DNA of 64,000 nt, from NCBI GenBank assembly GCA_964574635.1, contig CAZNOG010000012.1, positions 1-64,000 on the forward strand. Direction: 5' to 3'. The stretch is from CAZNOG01 sp964574635 (GTDB lineage: Bacteria; Bacteroidota; Bacteroidia; Flavobacteriales_D; Cryomorphaceae). The position numbers and the translations under genes were made by a program. Shown piece after piece: positions 8,248-16,892 of this stretch. The notes beneath the pieces were generated by a model. That model was not told the DNA's origin. It saw only the letters and a list, made by a program, of their open reading frames with translations, and did not search any database. Position 1 is the first letter of the stretch; each line of letters starts with the position of its first letter.

Positions 8248-9375
8248 TCAGTCTTTGCGCAGACTTTTCAACATCCGTTCGGCGGTTCTCGCCGACGCCC
8301 CAACCCCGCCGAGCTTGTCGTAAAGTCGGTCGTAGGCTTCCAGCATGGCCCGGCGCCGTTCTCCCGGCGAGGCGATTACGGCCAATTCCCGCTTCAGGTT
8401 CTCCACCGACAATTTCGACTGTATCAATTCAGGAACGACCTCGGCGTCCATGATCAGGTTCACCAAGGAAATGTACTTCACCTTCACCAAGTTTTTGGCC
8501 AGCATGTACGATATGGACCCCCCGCGGTAGCACACGATCTGCGGCACCTTGAAGATGGCGGTTTCCAAAGTGGCGGTGCCCGAGGTAACGAGGGCCGCGT
8601 GGGCCCGGCTCAAAATCGCGTACGTTTTTCCGAAAATCACCGGGATGTCGGCACCACCGAGCAAAGAGGCATAATACTCCGCTTCTTGGGAAGGCGCACC
8701 CGCGATGACGAAGCGATAATCGGGAAAATCGCGGGCCGCCGCGGCCATCAAAGGCAGCATCTTGGAAATTTCCTGCTTTCGGCTGCCGGGCAGCAAAGCC
8801 ACCAGTGGCCGGGGATCGTTGGAGGGGGAAATCAACGCGTCGTCCCCGCCGGGGATCAGAGCTCCGTGATAATTATCGACGGCGTCAATGAGGGGGTGGC
8901 CCACGAAGTGCACGTCCACGCCGAACTTCCGGTAAAAGTCCTTTTCAAAAGGCAGGATAACGTACATCTCGTCGACGTACGCTCGAACCTTTTTGACGCG
9001 GCTCTGCTTCCACGCCCAAATCTGGGGGGAGATGTAGTAGAACACCTTGATTCCCTTTTTGTGGGCGAACTCCGCCATGCGCAAGTTAAAGCCCGGGTAG
9101 TCGATCAAGATCAACACGTCGGGCCGGAAGGATTCGATGTCTTTCCGGCAAAACTTGAAATTGCGCAGGATGGCCGGCAAATTGGCCACCACCTCGGCGA
9201 AACCCATGAACGCCAAATCCCGGTAATGCTTCACCACTTCGGCGCCCGCCGACTGCATCAATTCTCCTCCCCACGCCCTGATCTCGGCCTCGGGGTCGAG
9301 GCGGTGCAACTCCCTGATGAGGTTGCCGCCGTGAAGATCGCCCGAGGGTTCGCCTGCGATGATGTAGTACCTCAT
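8248..9375 (-). CDS. lpxB: Lipid-A-disaccharide synthase
   Basis: A 375-residue GT19 glycosyltransferase. LpxB joins UDP-2,3-diacylglucosamine and lipid X to give the lipid A disaccharide at the inner face of the inner membrane. The start MRYYIIAGEPSGDLHGG is the family signature. LIDYPGFNLRMA, YYISPQIWAWKQSRVKKVR and VGHPLIDAV follow, and the C-terminal sugar-nucleotide region has LLPGSRKQEI and ALVTSGTATLETAIFKVPQIVCYRGG. Length is typical. It is the last gene of a surE-(small membrane protein)-lpxB run, with only 4 nt to the preceding gene, so it is probably expressed from the surE promoter. Confidence 0.97.
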   Translation of the reverse strand: MRYYIIAGEPSGDLHGGNLIRELHRLDPEAEIRAWGGELMQSAGAEVVKHYRDLAFMGFAEVVANLPAILRNFKFCRKDIESFRPDVLILIDYPGFNLRMAEFAHKKGIKVFYYISPQIWAWKQSRVKKVRAYVDEMYVILPFEKDFYRKFGVDVHFVGHPLIDAVDNYHGALIPGGDDALISPSNDPRPLVALLPGSRKQEISKMLPLMAAAARDFPDYRFVIAGAPSQEAEYYASLLGGADIPVIFGKTYAILSRAHAALVTSGTATLETAIFKVPQIVCYRGGSISYMLAKNLVKVKYISLVNLIMDAEVVPELIQSKLSVENLKRELAVIASPGERRRAMLEAYDRLYDKLGGVGASARTAERMLKSLRKD

Positions 9376-9379
9376 GACC

Positions 9380-9688
9380 TCATCCGAATTTCAGATAGAG
9401 CACCACCGGCACGTACAAGAACAAGGCGGCGACCACGCCTTGCGCGGTGCGGTACCTCTTGAGCCGGAGGAAGATGAAGAAGGGGAGCAAGTTGATGATC
9501 AAACTCAACGTGATGATGGGCGATTGATTCTGCGGCATGCCCAGGAAAACCTGCTCGATGAAGTACTTCATGGAGCGGTGGTAGTACATGGACCAGAACC
9601 AGCCGTAGATCAGAAAGCCGGCGAAGGGCGCGACCAGTCCCACCAACATGCCCACGGGCAGGGAGTCGTATTTTTTACGTTTTGCCAT
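9380..9688 (-). CDS. Small membrane protein between surE and lpxB
   Basis: A 102-residue protein with three hydrophobic segments: LPVGMLVGLVAPFAGFLIY, IITLSLIINLLPFFIFL and GVVAALFLYVPVVLYL. The N-terminus is basic (MAKRKKY). I do not recognise a named family. Its position between surE and lpxB is found in other Bacteroidota as far as I recall. Its start overlaps the end of surE by 14 nt and its stop is 4 nt from lpxB, so the three are translationally linked. A helper role in lipid A or envelope synthesis is only a guess from location. Confidence 0.7.
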   Translation of the reverse strand: MAKRKKYDSLPVGMLVGLVAPFAGFLIYGWFWSMYYHRSMKYFIEQVFLGMPQNQSPIITLSLIINLLPFFIFLRLKRYRTAQGVVAALFLYVPVVLYLKFG

Positions 9689-10457
9689 TCCAGGATTCGA
9701 AGTGTTTGAAAGCTGCGTGGGCGGTCAGGTCGAACTGCACCGGAACCACCGATACGTAATTGTGTTTCAGCGCCCACACGTCGGTGTCGTCGGCGACGTC
9801 GTGGTCTTTGAACTCGCCGGTGACCCAGTAATACATCCTTCCCTGAGGATCGACGCGGGGTTCGAAATAATCTTCCCATCGGGCGTAGGCTTGGCGACAA
9901 ATGCGCAAGCCCTTGAGTTGATCGGGCGATACGGCCGGAATATTGACGTTCAAGCAGGTGTGGTGAGGAATTCCTTTTTCGAGCATCATTTTGATGACGG
10001 TGCGGGCCACGGCCTGCGAGCCGGTAAAATCCGCTTCGGGGCTGTGGTCGAGAAGGGAAAAACCCACGGAGGGGATCCCTTCCATGGCGCCTTCCACCGC
10101 GGCCGACATGGTGCCCGAGTACAGGATGTTGGTGCTGTGGTTGGCACCGTGGTTGATGCCCGACACCAGCAGGTCGGGTCGGCGCTCCAACACCCGGTTG
10201 ATGGCGATTTTCACGCAGTCTACAGGCGTGCCGGTGGTGGTGAACTCCCTCACTCCCACCACGTCTTTCACTTCTTCCATGCGGAGGATGTTGTGCACCG
10301 TGATGGCGTGACCCATTCCGCTCTGCGGCCCATCGGGCGCCACGACCCACACTTCTCCAAACTCCTTGGCAACTTCGATGAGGCTGCGGATTCCCTTGGC
10401 TTTGATTCCATCGTCGTTGGTGACCAAAATCAAAGGTTTATCGGATTTTTCTGACAT
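9675..10457 (-). CDS. surE: 5'/3'-nucleotidase SurE
   Basis: A 260-residue SurE, a metal-dependent phosphatase for nucleoside monophosphates and short polyphosphates. The N-terminal LILVTNDDGIKAKGIRSL carries the two metal-binding aspartates. PDGPQSGMGHAITVH and LLVSGINHGANHSTNILYSGTMSAAVEGA (family SGxNxGxN and SGTVgAAxEG blocks) complete the active site. It heads the surE-lpxB operon. A -7 box is 4 nt upstream of the ATG, so the mRNA is predicted to be leaderless. Confidence 0.96.
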   Translation of the reverse strand: MSEKSDKPLILVTNDDGIKAKGIRSLIEVAKEFGEVWVVAPDGPQSGMGHAITVHNILRMEEVKDVVGVREFTTTGTPVDCVKIAINRVLERRPDLLVSGINHGANHSTNILYSGTMSAAVEGAMEGIPSVGFSLLDHSPEADFTGSQAVARTVIKMMLEKGIPHHTCLNVNIPAVSPDQLKGLRICRQAYARWEDYFEPRVDPQGRMYYWVTGEFKDHDVADDTDVWALKHNYVSVVPVQFDLTAHAAFKHFESWNGKT

Positions 10458-10461
10458 GGTG

Positions 10462-10469
10462 CAAAGCTA
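10462..10469 (-). promoter_or_regulatory. -7 box, predicted leaderless surE mRNA
   Basis: Minus strand TAGCTTTG, then CACC, then ATG (10457). This is the shortest gap in the window (4 nt). Confidence 0.6.
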
Positions 10470-10521
10470 ATCAGTGTCGGCAAATTGGAAATGCCATGGA
10501 GAGCAAGTCCTCCAGGGCCGA

Positions 10522-10556
10522 GCCCCACCCACAAAAACCCAAAAAACCCTGCGCGT
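10522..10556 (-). repeat. GT-rich interspersed element, copy D
   Basis: Exact core at 10526-10540. The 31 nt at 10526-10556 are identical to copy E at 19682-19712. It lies between divergent surE and FTCD. Minus strand: GGG T6 GGG TTTTTGT GGG T GGGG, a canonical quadruplex pattern. Confidence 0.88.
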
Positions 10557-10647
10557 AACGGCGCCTGCACGTCCTCCCGAATCTCCGCCGGAACCCGCCT
10601 ACCCGTGGTTTCGCCCCTCGGGGTGACGCGGGAAATCGCGCAATGTG

Positions 10648-10655
10648 TACCTTCA
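10648..10655 (+). promoter_or_regulatory. Probable -7 box for FTCD gene
   Basis: TACCTTCA, close to TAnnTTTG. It overlaps the first possible in-frame ATG (10643) and so argues for the ATG at 10691. Confidence 0.4.
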
Positions 10656-10690
10656 CGCGTTGCAAAACCGCGAACCACAACCCCGAGGCC

Positions 10691-12388
10691 ATGAGAAATC
10701 CCGATCGACTCGTAGAATGTGTGCCGAACATTTCGGAAGGCCGGAATGCGTCCATCATCCAATCCATCGCCGATGAAGTGGAAAGCGTGGACGGGGTGAA
10801 ACTCCTCCACGTCGACGTGGGGGAAGGCACCAACAGAACGGTTTTCACCTTTGCGGGAGAACCGGAAGCGGTGCTGGAGGCCGCTTTTCGGCTGATCCGC
10901 AAAACGGCCGAACTCGTCGATATGCGCCGCCAACGAGGTGCTCACCCCCGGATGGGCGCCACGGACGTGTGTCCTTTTATACCTGTGCGGGGAATTGAAA
11001 TGGAGGAGGTGGTGGAGCTGGCGCACCGCTTGGGTGAGCGCGTGGGCGAAGAACTGGGCATACCGGGATACTACTACGAATACGCCGCCAAAACCGAGGC
11101 GCGACGCCGACTGGAACACTGCCGCAGAGGGCAATACGAAGGTCTGGACAAGCTGGCCACCCAGGAAGGAAGACCCGATTTCGGGCCGGCGGAATTCAAC
11201 GAGCGGGTGAGAAAAACCGGCGCGGTGGCCATCGGTGCGCGCAAATTCCTGATCGCCTACAACGTGAACCTCAATACCACTTCGATGCGGCTGGCGAACG
11301 AAGTGGCTATGGACGTGCGGGAATCGGGAAGGGTGCAAAGGGGTGGCGACGTGAAACGAGGGCGTGTAAAAACCGAGGGCGATGCGGCGCCGAGCCGCGT
11401 TCCGGGCGCGTTGAAATACGTGAAGGGATTGGGGTGGTTCATCGAGGAATTCGGCATCGCCCAAGTGTCGCTCAACCTGACAAACATCGACGAAACGCCA
11501 ATTCACATCGCCTTTGAGGAAGTGCGGAAACACGCCGAAAAACGGGGTCTACGCGTCACCGGTTCGGAAATCGTGGGCCTTGTGCCCAAGCGCTGCCTGC
11601 TCGAAGCGGGCGATTACTACCTGTCGAAACAAGGTCGATCGCCGGGGATTCCGGAAAGGGAAAAGATGAAAATCGCCATAAAAAGTCTCGGCCTGAACGA
11701 CGTGGTGCCCTTCGATCCGGAGAAAAAAGTGTTGGAGTTCGCCCTCGGCGAAAAGGGACCCGACACCGCCGGGCTGAGCCTCGCCGAATTCGCCGACCGC
11801 GTTTCTTCCGACAAGGCCATGCCGGGAGGTGGGTGCGTGGCGGCCTACATCGGCGCCTTGGGGGCTTCCTTGGGGGGAATGGTGGCCAATATTTCCGCGC
11901 AAAAGAAGGGGTGGGAATCGTCTTGGCAAACCTTCGCCGAGTGGGCGGTGAAGGCCGAAGGGCTGAAGGTGGAGCTCCTCCACGCCATCGACGACGACAT
12001 GAAGGCGTACGACGATTGGCGGGCCGTGATGAGGAAGTACCGGCGCACAAAGCCCGACGGGGAGGGGCGGGCCGAAATCGGCCAGGCGGAAACCAGACTG
12101 GTACGCGTACCCATGGGAATCGCTCGCGCGGCCGCCCGGACTTTGCCCTTGCTCCGCGCCATGGCCGAGTCGGGCACCCCCGGCGCCATCGCCGACGTGA
12201 GCGTGGGACTCATGTGCGCGCGCACCGCCGTGCAGGCGTCCATCCTCAACGCCAGAAGCAATTCGACTGCCCTGGCGGACGAGGGCTTGAAGGAGGAATT
12301 CCTCCGTGGGTGCGCGGAAATCGAAAAGGCCTTTGCCGAGGGGGCAAGGGCAATCCAAGACATACTGGACGGGAAATTGCCCGCGTGA
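10691..12388 (+). CDS. Bifunctional glutamate formimidoyltransferase / formimidoyl-THF cyclodeaminase
   Basis: A 565-residue fusion of the two FTCD activities of histidine breakdown. Residues ~1-330 are the formiminotransferase: LVECVPNISEGRN is its start signature, followed by DVDVGEGTNRTVFTF-like sequence and GVKLLHVDVGEG. This half moves the formimino group from formimino-glutamate to tetrahydrofolate. Residues ~355-560 are the cyclodeaminase (FTCD_C): FADRVSSDKAMPGGGCVAAY, LGGMVANISAQKKGWE and SGTPGAIADVSVG, which makes 5,10-methenyl-THF and ammonia. No hut genes are nearby. The ATG at 10643 is rejected because it overlaps the -7 box, while MRNPDRLVECVPN fits homologues. A hairpin follows the stop. 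Confidence 0.93.
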   Translation: MRNPDRLVECVPNISEGRNASIIQSIADEVESVDGVKLLHVDVGEGTNRTVFTFAGEPEAVLEAAFRLIRKTAELVDMRRQRGAHPRMGATDVCPFIPVRGIEMEEVVELAHRLGERVGEELGIPGYYYEYAAKTEARRRLEHCRRGQYEGLDKLATQEGRPDFGPAEFNERVRKTGAVAIGARKFLIAYNVNLNTTSMRLANEVAMDVRESGRVQRGGDVKRGRVKTEGDAAPSRVPGALKYVKGLGWFIEEFGIAQVSLNLTNIDETPIHIAFEEVRKHAEKRGLRVTGSEIVGLVPKRCLLEAGDYYLSKQGRSPGIPEREKMKIAIKSLGLNDVVPFDPEKKVLEFALGEKGPDTAGLSLAEFADRVSSDKAMPGGGCVAAYIGALGASLGGMVANISAQKKGWESSWQTFAEWAVKAEGLKVELLHAIDDDMKAYDDWRAVMRKYRRTKPDGEGRAEIGQAETRLVRVPMGIARAAARTLPLLRAMAESGTPGAIADVSVGLMCARTAVQASILNARSNSTALADEGLKEEFLRGCAEIEKAFAEGARAIQDILDGKLPA

Positions 12389-12390
12389 TC

Positions 12391-12415
12391 GGAGCGCGCC
12401 TTCGCGGCGCGCTCC
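12391..12415 (+). terminator. FTCD terminator hairpin
   Basis: A perfect 10-bp stem GGAGCGCGCC / GGCGCGCTCC with loop TTCGC starts 2 nt after the stop codon. A T-run comes only ~15 nt later (12430-12437). A second short palindrome, ACCCCC-GCC-GGGGGT, is at 12451-12465. Confidence 0.6.
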
Positions 12416-12519
12416 GCAGGGGGAATCTGTTTTTTTCTTAAAAATGGCGAACCCCCGCCGGGGGTATTAACCGAAAGGCTTATCATTACGTATCCTAAAG
12501 CACTGCACCCAGACCGGAT

Positions 12520-14790
12520 ATGGCCGAAAAATTTTTTACGAAACAGCGCCGAGACCGCATCGTCCATTTCTTTCCATTCCAACTGGTGCTGCTCCATTTG
12601 AAGCGAAACCATTTCCTGCTCTCCTTCTGGTTGTTGCTTTTCCTGGTGACCACGCGGAGCTTCGCGAACAAATTCGGCATTCCATACCTTTTCCTGGCGC
12701 CGGAATACCTCGGCGAAGTGAACGTGCTCGCGTACGCCATCCTCGGGTTTTCCCTCGGGGGCTTTATCATGGCCTTCAACATCTTCAGTTACATCACGCA
12801 CTCGTTCCGCTTTCCCTTTTTGGGTACGTTGTCCCGACCCTTCTACAAGTTCTGCATCAACAACTTCATCATCCCGGTGGCATTCGTGATCACCTACATA
12901 TGGTGTTCCAGCGTGTTCCTGTATCGGGTCGAACTGCGCCCGGCGGGTGAAATCCTGCGGTACATGGCCGCCTTTCTCGCCGGAAACGGCGTATTCATCC
13001 TCCTGGCTTTCCTGTACTTCTTCCCCACAAACAAAAACATCTTCAAGATCATGGGGCTGAGCGAGGAAGAATTCGAGGAAAACCTCGCCAAACAGAGGAA
13101 GAAGCGCAGAAGGCAACAAGAGGGGTTCAGCTCACAGTCGGGAAGACAAAAGTGGCCGGTCGAAACCTACCTCAGCCATTTCTTTCAAATCAGCCTGGCG
13201 CGAAACGTCGACCACTACGACAAGGCCACTTTGAGAAAAGTGTTTTTTCAAAACCACGTCAACGCATCCCTGTTCGAGTTTCTGGTGCTCCTGACCTTTT
13301 TTATCGTCGGGGCCTTCCAGTACACCGAATTCTTCATCATTCCGGCGGCGGCCAGCGCTTGTTTTCTTTTCACGGTGGTCTTGATGGTCATCAGCATCGC
13401 CATGGCCCGGCTGAAAGGATGGACGGTCACCGCGCTGATCGCCTTGGTCTTGGCCTTGAACTTCGCCTCGGCCAGATGGGACATCCTGAACATGAGGAAC
13501 TACGCCTACGGGTTGGATTACGAAGTGCCGCCCGTACCCTACGCCCCCACCCTTTCCGACACCCTCGAAACGAGGGAAAAGAAAGTGCAGGACGACTTGC
13601 GCCACCACGAGGCCATTTTGGACGCGTGGCTGGCCCGAGAAAGGGAGCTCCGACGCGACCCCTTCTTCAAACCCAAATTCGTGGTGATGAACGTCAGCGG
13701 CGGGGGCTTGCGCTCCGCACTGTGGGCCGTGCGTACACTGCAGCACTGCGACAGCACCTTGGACGGGCGGCTGATGCGCAACACGCGTGTGATTTCCGGT
13801 GCCTCGGGAGGCATCATCGGCGCTTCCTATTACCGCGAACTCTACCTCCGCCGCGACACCCTCCAACCGGGCTTGTACAGCGACGTGTACTTGGAACGCA
13901 TCTCGGCCGACCTGCTCAACCGTGTATTGTTCAGCTTCGCCACCAACGATATTTTCATCCGATTCCGAACGCGTGAAATCGCCGGCCACAAGTACATCCT
14001 CGACCGGGGAATGACCTTCGAAGACCAACTGAACAAAAACACAGGTTTCGTCCTCGACAAAACCATAGGCGACTACGCCGCGCCGGTGGAAAGAGGAGAT
14101 ATCCCCATGATGATCATGGCGCCTACAGTCGTCTCCGACGGGCGAAGACTATTGATTTCCTCACAACCCATGTCCTTCCTCACCACGGAAAACAAAGTGG
14201 ACAAAAAGCGGTTGAATCTCGGCACTGAAAACCTCGATTTCGCGGAGATGTTCGCGGACCACGGAGCGCAGTACCTGCGGTTTACCACCGCATTGCGCAT
14301 GAACTCGACCTTTCCCTACATTTTGCCCAACGCCGGCTTGCCCACCGAACCGGACATCGAAGTCATGGACGCCGGCCTGCGCGACAATTACGGCATGAAA
14401 ATCACCGCCGAGTACCTCCTCCAACTCCGGCCCTGGATCGAGAAAAACACCTCCGGCGTGGTGGTGGTGCAAATCCGAGACACCAAAAAAAGAATGGGCG
14501 CCACGGAGGAAAAGAAATCCATCCTGCGCAGGTTGATCAATCCCATCGGAACCTTCTACGGAAATTTCTTCACCGACCAGGACTACAACATGGATCAACT
14601 CCTGCTCACCACCTCCAAATTGTTCGACGTGCCCTTCGAGCAAGTCACCTTCGAAATCCGTTTCGGCAAAAAAGAGCGGTTGGCCCTCAGCTGGCACCTC
14701 ACCACTTTGGAGAAACAGCGAATCATCGAGTCCATCCACGCCGCACACAACCGAGAGTCGCTGTTGCGTTTGGAGAATTTGCTGGAGTAA
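12520..14790 (+). CDS. Polytopic membrane protein with patatin-like phospholipase domain
   Basis: A 756-residue protein. The N-terminal ~330 residues hold about seven hydrophobic segments in two groups, separated by a charged stretch near residue 195 (KQRKKRRRQQEG). The patatin-like domain follows. The oxyanion glycine block is VVMNVSGGGLRSALW (~residue 383). The nucleophile serine is in GASGGIIGASYY (GxSxG form, ~residue 427). The catalytic Asp is in VMDAGLRDNYG (~residue 615), where DAG replaces the usual DGG/DGA. Patatin-like enzymes cleave acyl chains from phospholipids, but a membrane-anchored form could act on other lipids. There is no evidence of secretion. It is a single gene, convergent with the glycan export block. 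Confidence 0.8.
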   Translation: MAEKFFTKQRRDRIVHFFPFQLVLLHLKRNHFLLSFWLLLFLVTTRSFANKFGIPYLFLAPEYLGEVNVLAYAILGFSLGGFIMAFNIFSYITHSFRFPFLGTLSRPFYKFCINNFIIPVAFVITYIWCSSVFLYRVELRPAGEILRYMAAFLAGNGVFILLAFLYFFPTNKNIFKIMGLSEEEFEENLAKQRKKRRRQQEGFSSQSGRQKWPVETYLSHFFQISLARNVDHYDKATLRKVFFQNHVNASLFEFLVLLTFFIVGAFQYTEFFIIPAAASACFLFTVVLMVISIAMARLKGWTVTALIALVLALNFASARWDILNMRNYAYGLDYEVPPVPYAPTLSDTLETREKKVQDDLRHHEAILDAWLARERELRRDPFFKPKFVVMNVSGGGLRSALWAVRTLQHCDSTLDGRLMRNTRVISGASGGIIGASYYRELYLRRDTLQPGLYSDVYLERISADLLNRVLFSFATNDIFIRFRTREIAGHKYILDRGMTFEDQLNKNTGFVLDKTIGDYAAPVERGDIPMMIMAPTVVSDGRRLLISSQPMSFLTTENKVDKKRLNLGTENLDFAEMFADHGAQYLRFTTALRMNSTFPYILPNAGLPTEPDIEVMDAGLRDNYGMKITAEYLLQLRPWIEKNTSGVVVVQIRDTKKRMGATEEKKSILRRLINPIGTFYGNFFTDQDYNMDQLLLTTSKLFDVPFEQVTFEIRFGKKERLALSWHLTTLEKQRIIESIHAAHNRESLLRLENLLE

Positions 14791-14856
14791 GTCGACCGGG
14801 AAAATCTGCGCGGAAAACGAAGAACCGTCGTCGGTTACCGCCCTCTACCCCGCGCC

Positions 14857-16035
14857 TCATCGAGTTTCCCAACGAAAGGGCGCGACCGCGTATCCCTGAA
14901 TCCTCCCTTGATACGACCCCACTTCCCGTTTTCCCTCGTGCACTTCAAAAGCCAGGGCATTCGATTCCCGATGAATCAATCGCGTGCCGTCGGAAACCAA
15001 CAGTACGTCCACGTGGAACTTCCCGGAGTTTAAAAAACCGCCCGGCACCTCGCAAATCCATTCCCGGGGAGACTGCCCGGAAACCGGCTTTTCCCGATGG
15101 AAAGATGTCAGAATCACCTCCCCTTCGCCGTTTTTGAAATTCAAGGTGATGCCCGGATTCGCCACTTCCCCCGAAAGAGTGAAAACCATGCGGAATCCAC
15201 GGTCTTCGAAGAGTCCGCCCTCGCCCGATTCGATGCGACCGGAAACGCGTGCTCCCCCGGCGGAAAATTCGAAGCGGTCTCTGCCGTCCACGCCGGCTCC
15301 GAGATAAGCCGACACCACGTCCCGGGGATCGCCCTCGGCGGCGAGTCGACCGTTTTCGAGCAGGATGGCCCGCGTACAAAGCGATGTGATGCTCCGCATA
15401 TTGTGGCTCACCAACAGAACCGTGCGCCGGGAGGTGGAGGTGATTTCCCTCATCTTGCCCAAGGCGCGTTTTTGAAATTCCGCGTCACCCACAGCCAGCA
15501 CTTCATCGACGATGAGAATTTCGGCGTCGAGAAAAGCGGCGACGGCGAAGCCCAGCCTCACCTTCATCCCCGAAGAGTACCTCTTGATGGGGGTGTCGAT
15601 GAATCGGCCGCATTCGGAAAACCCGGCGATGTCGTCGAATTTCTTTCGTATTTCTTCCCTCGACATACCGAGGATAGCGCCGTTGAGAAAAATGTTTTCC
15701 CGACCCGATAATTCGGGATGCATGCCGGTGCCTACTTCGAGGAGGCTGGCGATGCGGCCTTTGATACGAATGCGCCCCGCGGTCGGCGCGGTGATTCGGG
15801 ACAAGAGCTTGAGCAAGGTCGATTTTCCGGCTCCGTTTTTTCCCACCACACCGAGAATCTCACCCTCTCGCACTTCGATGTTCAATTCCCTCAGGGCATG
15901 AAGAATTCGGGCGTCGTCTTCCGAATCGCCCTTGCCCAGCACGCGGCGCAGGTCGTCGCCGAAGGTCGTCAACCCAAAGGATCCCAAGCGGTACTGCTTG
16001 GAAAGGTTTTCGATGGATATGACGGCGCGACTCAT
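14857..16035 (-). CDS. ABC exporter ATPase for surface polysaccharide (Wzt-like)
   Basis: A 392-residue ATPase with a glycan-recognition tail. Residues 1-~250 are the nucleotide-binding domain: Walker A GVVGKNGAGKSTLLKLL, signature IKRYSSGMKVRLGFAVAA, Walker B AEILIVDEVLAVGD and switch histidine in LLVSHNMRS. This is the subclass that exports capsule, O-antigen or teichoic acid (TagH/KpsT/Wzt type). Residues ~270-390 form a beta-rich domain (FEFSAGGARVSGRIESG onwards) like the Wzt C-terminal domain that binds the modified end of the O-antigen. Its ATG overlaps the stop of the permease gene by 4 nt (ATGA), so the two are co-translated. Confidence 0.92.
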   Translation of the reverse strand: MSRAVISIENLSKQYRLGSFGLTTFGDDLRRVLGKGDSEDDARILHALRELNIEVREGEILGVVGKNGAGKSTLLKLLSRITAPTAGRIRIKGRIASLLEVGTGMHPELSGRENIFLNGAILGMSREEIRKKFDDIAGFSECGRFIDTPIKRYSSGMKVRLGFAVAAFLDAEILIVDEVLAVGDAEFQKRALGKMREITSTSRRTVLLVSHNMRSITSLCTRAILLENGRLAAEGDPRDVVSAYLGAGVDGRDRFEFSAGGARVSGRIESGEGGLFEDRGFRMVFTLSGEVANPGITLNFKNGEGEVILTSFHREKPVSGQSPREWICEVPGGFLNSGKFHVDVLLVSDGTRLIHRESNALAFEVHEGKREVGSYQGRIQGYAVAPFRWETR

Positions 16036-16886
16036 ATGGTGTCCATTACTTTGCGTTCGGTGCGGAGAAAAACCCCGTACCCGATCAAAAATACCAGCAC
16101 CGACGCCCCCACCGAATACAGCAGCGCCGAAGGCAGGAAAGCCCCTTTGCCCAACACGCCGAAGCGCAGTGCCTCGAGCAGGGAGGTCATGGGATTGGCC
16201 AACAGCAAGGTGCGGAAAAGGCCCTGAGCCAAACTCAGGGGGTAAATGATGGGCGACAGGAACAATGCCAACTGAATGATCACGTCTATCAGAAAACGGA
16301 GGTCCCGGTACTTGGCCGTAATGGAAGCGAAAATCAACCCCAAACCCACGGAGAGCATCGCCATGACGGCGACGTACACCGGAATCAGCAACACGGTGGG
16401 TTGCCGGTGAAAAGAGTAACCGGAAAAGTGGTAGAACACCGCCACGGCGACCAACAACACGATCTGAACGGCCAGGCGCACGCCCGCCGAGAGCACCACG
16501 GACCACGCCATGACCATGCGCGGAAAGTAAACCTTACTGAATATCTGCTGGTTGGCGAAAAATAGATCGGAAGTTCGCTTCCAAACCGAGGCGAAAAACT
16601 CCCAGAACACCAAACCCACGAGGTAAAACAGGATGGGCGGAACGCCGTCTGTCGGCACTTCGGCAATGCGCCCGAAAACGATGTAGAACGTGGCGACGCG
16701 CAACAAAGGTTGAAGCAAAATCCAGAGCGGGCCCAAGACGGTTTGTTTGTACTGCACCACCAAGTCCCTGCGCACGAAAAGCAGGAGGAGATCCCAATGC
16801 CTGAAAACTTCGGTCAACCTCGCCCGGCCGGTCGACGCAGGTTCGATGATCAAATCCCAATCTCCCTCCTTATCCGGACGCCCCAT
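16032..16886 (-). CDS. ABC-2 type polysaccharide export permease (Wzm-like)
   Basis: A 284-residue inner-membrane permease with six predicted membrane segments and the characteristic pre-TM1 motif LLLFVRRDLVVQYKQTVLGPLWILLQPL. Later landmarks are GLVFWEFFASVW and LFLSPIIYPLSLA. It would form the channel for the neighbouring ATPase, moving an undecaprenyl-linked glycan to the periplasm. Genes on both sides (wzc-like, 6 nt away; wzt-like, overlapping) confirm the role. It co-exists with a Wzy/ligase-type protein in the nearby plus-strand cluster, so two glycans, or a glycan plus a separate ligation step, may be handled here. Confidence 0.92.
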   Translation of the reverse strand: MGRPDKEGDWDLIIEPASTGRARLTEVFRHWDLLLLFVRRDLVVQYKQTVLGPLWILLQPLLRVATFYIVFGRIAEVPTDGVPPILFYLVGLVFWEFFASVWKRTSDLFFANQQIFSKVYFPRMVMAWSVVLSAGVRLAVQIVLLVAVAVFYHFSGYSFHRQPTVLLIPVYVAVMAMLSVGLGLIFASITAKYRDLRFLIDVIIQLALFLSPIIYPLSLAQGLFRTLLLANPMTSLLEALRFGVLGKGAFLPSALLYSVGASVLVFLIGYGVFLRTERKVMDTI

Positions 16887-16892
16887 GGCGGA

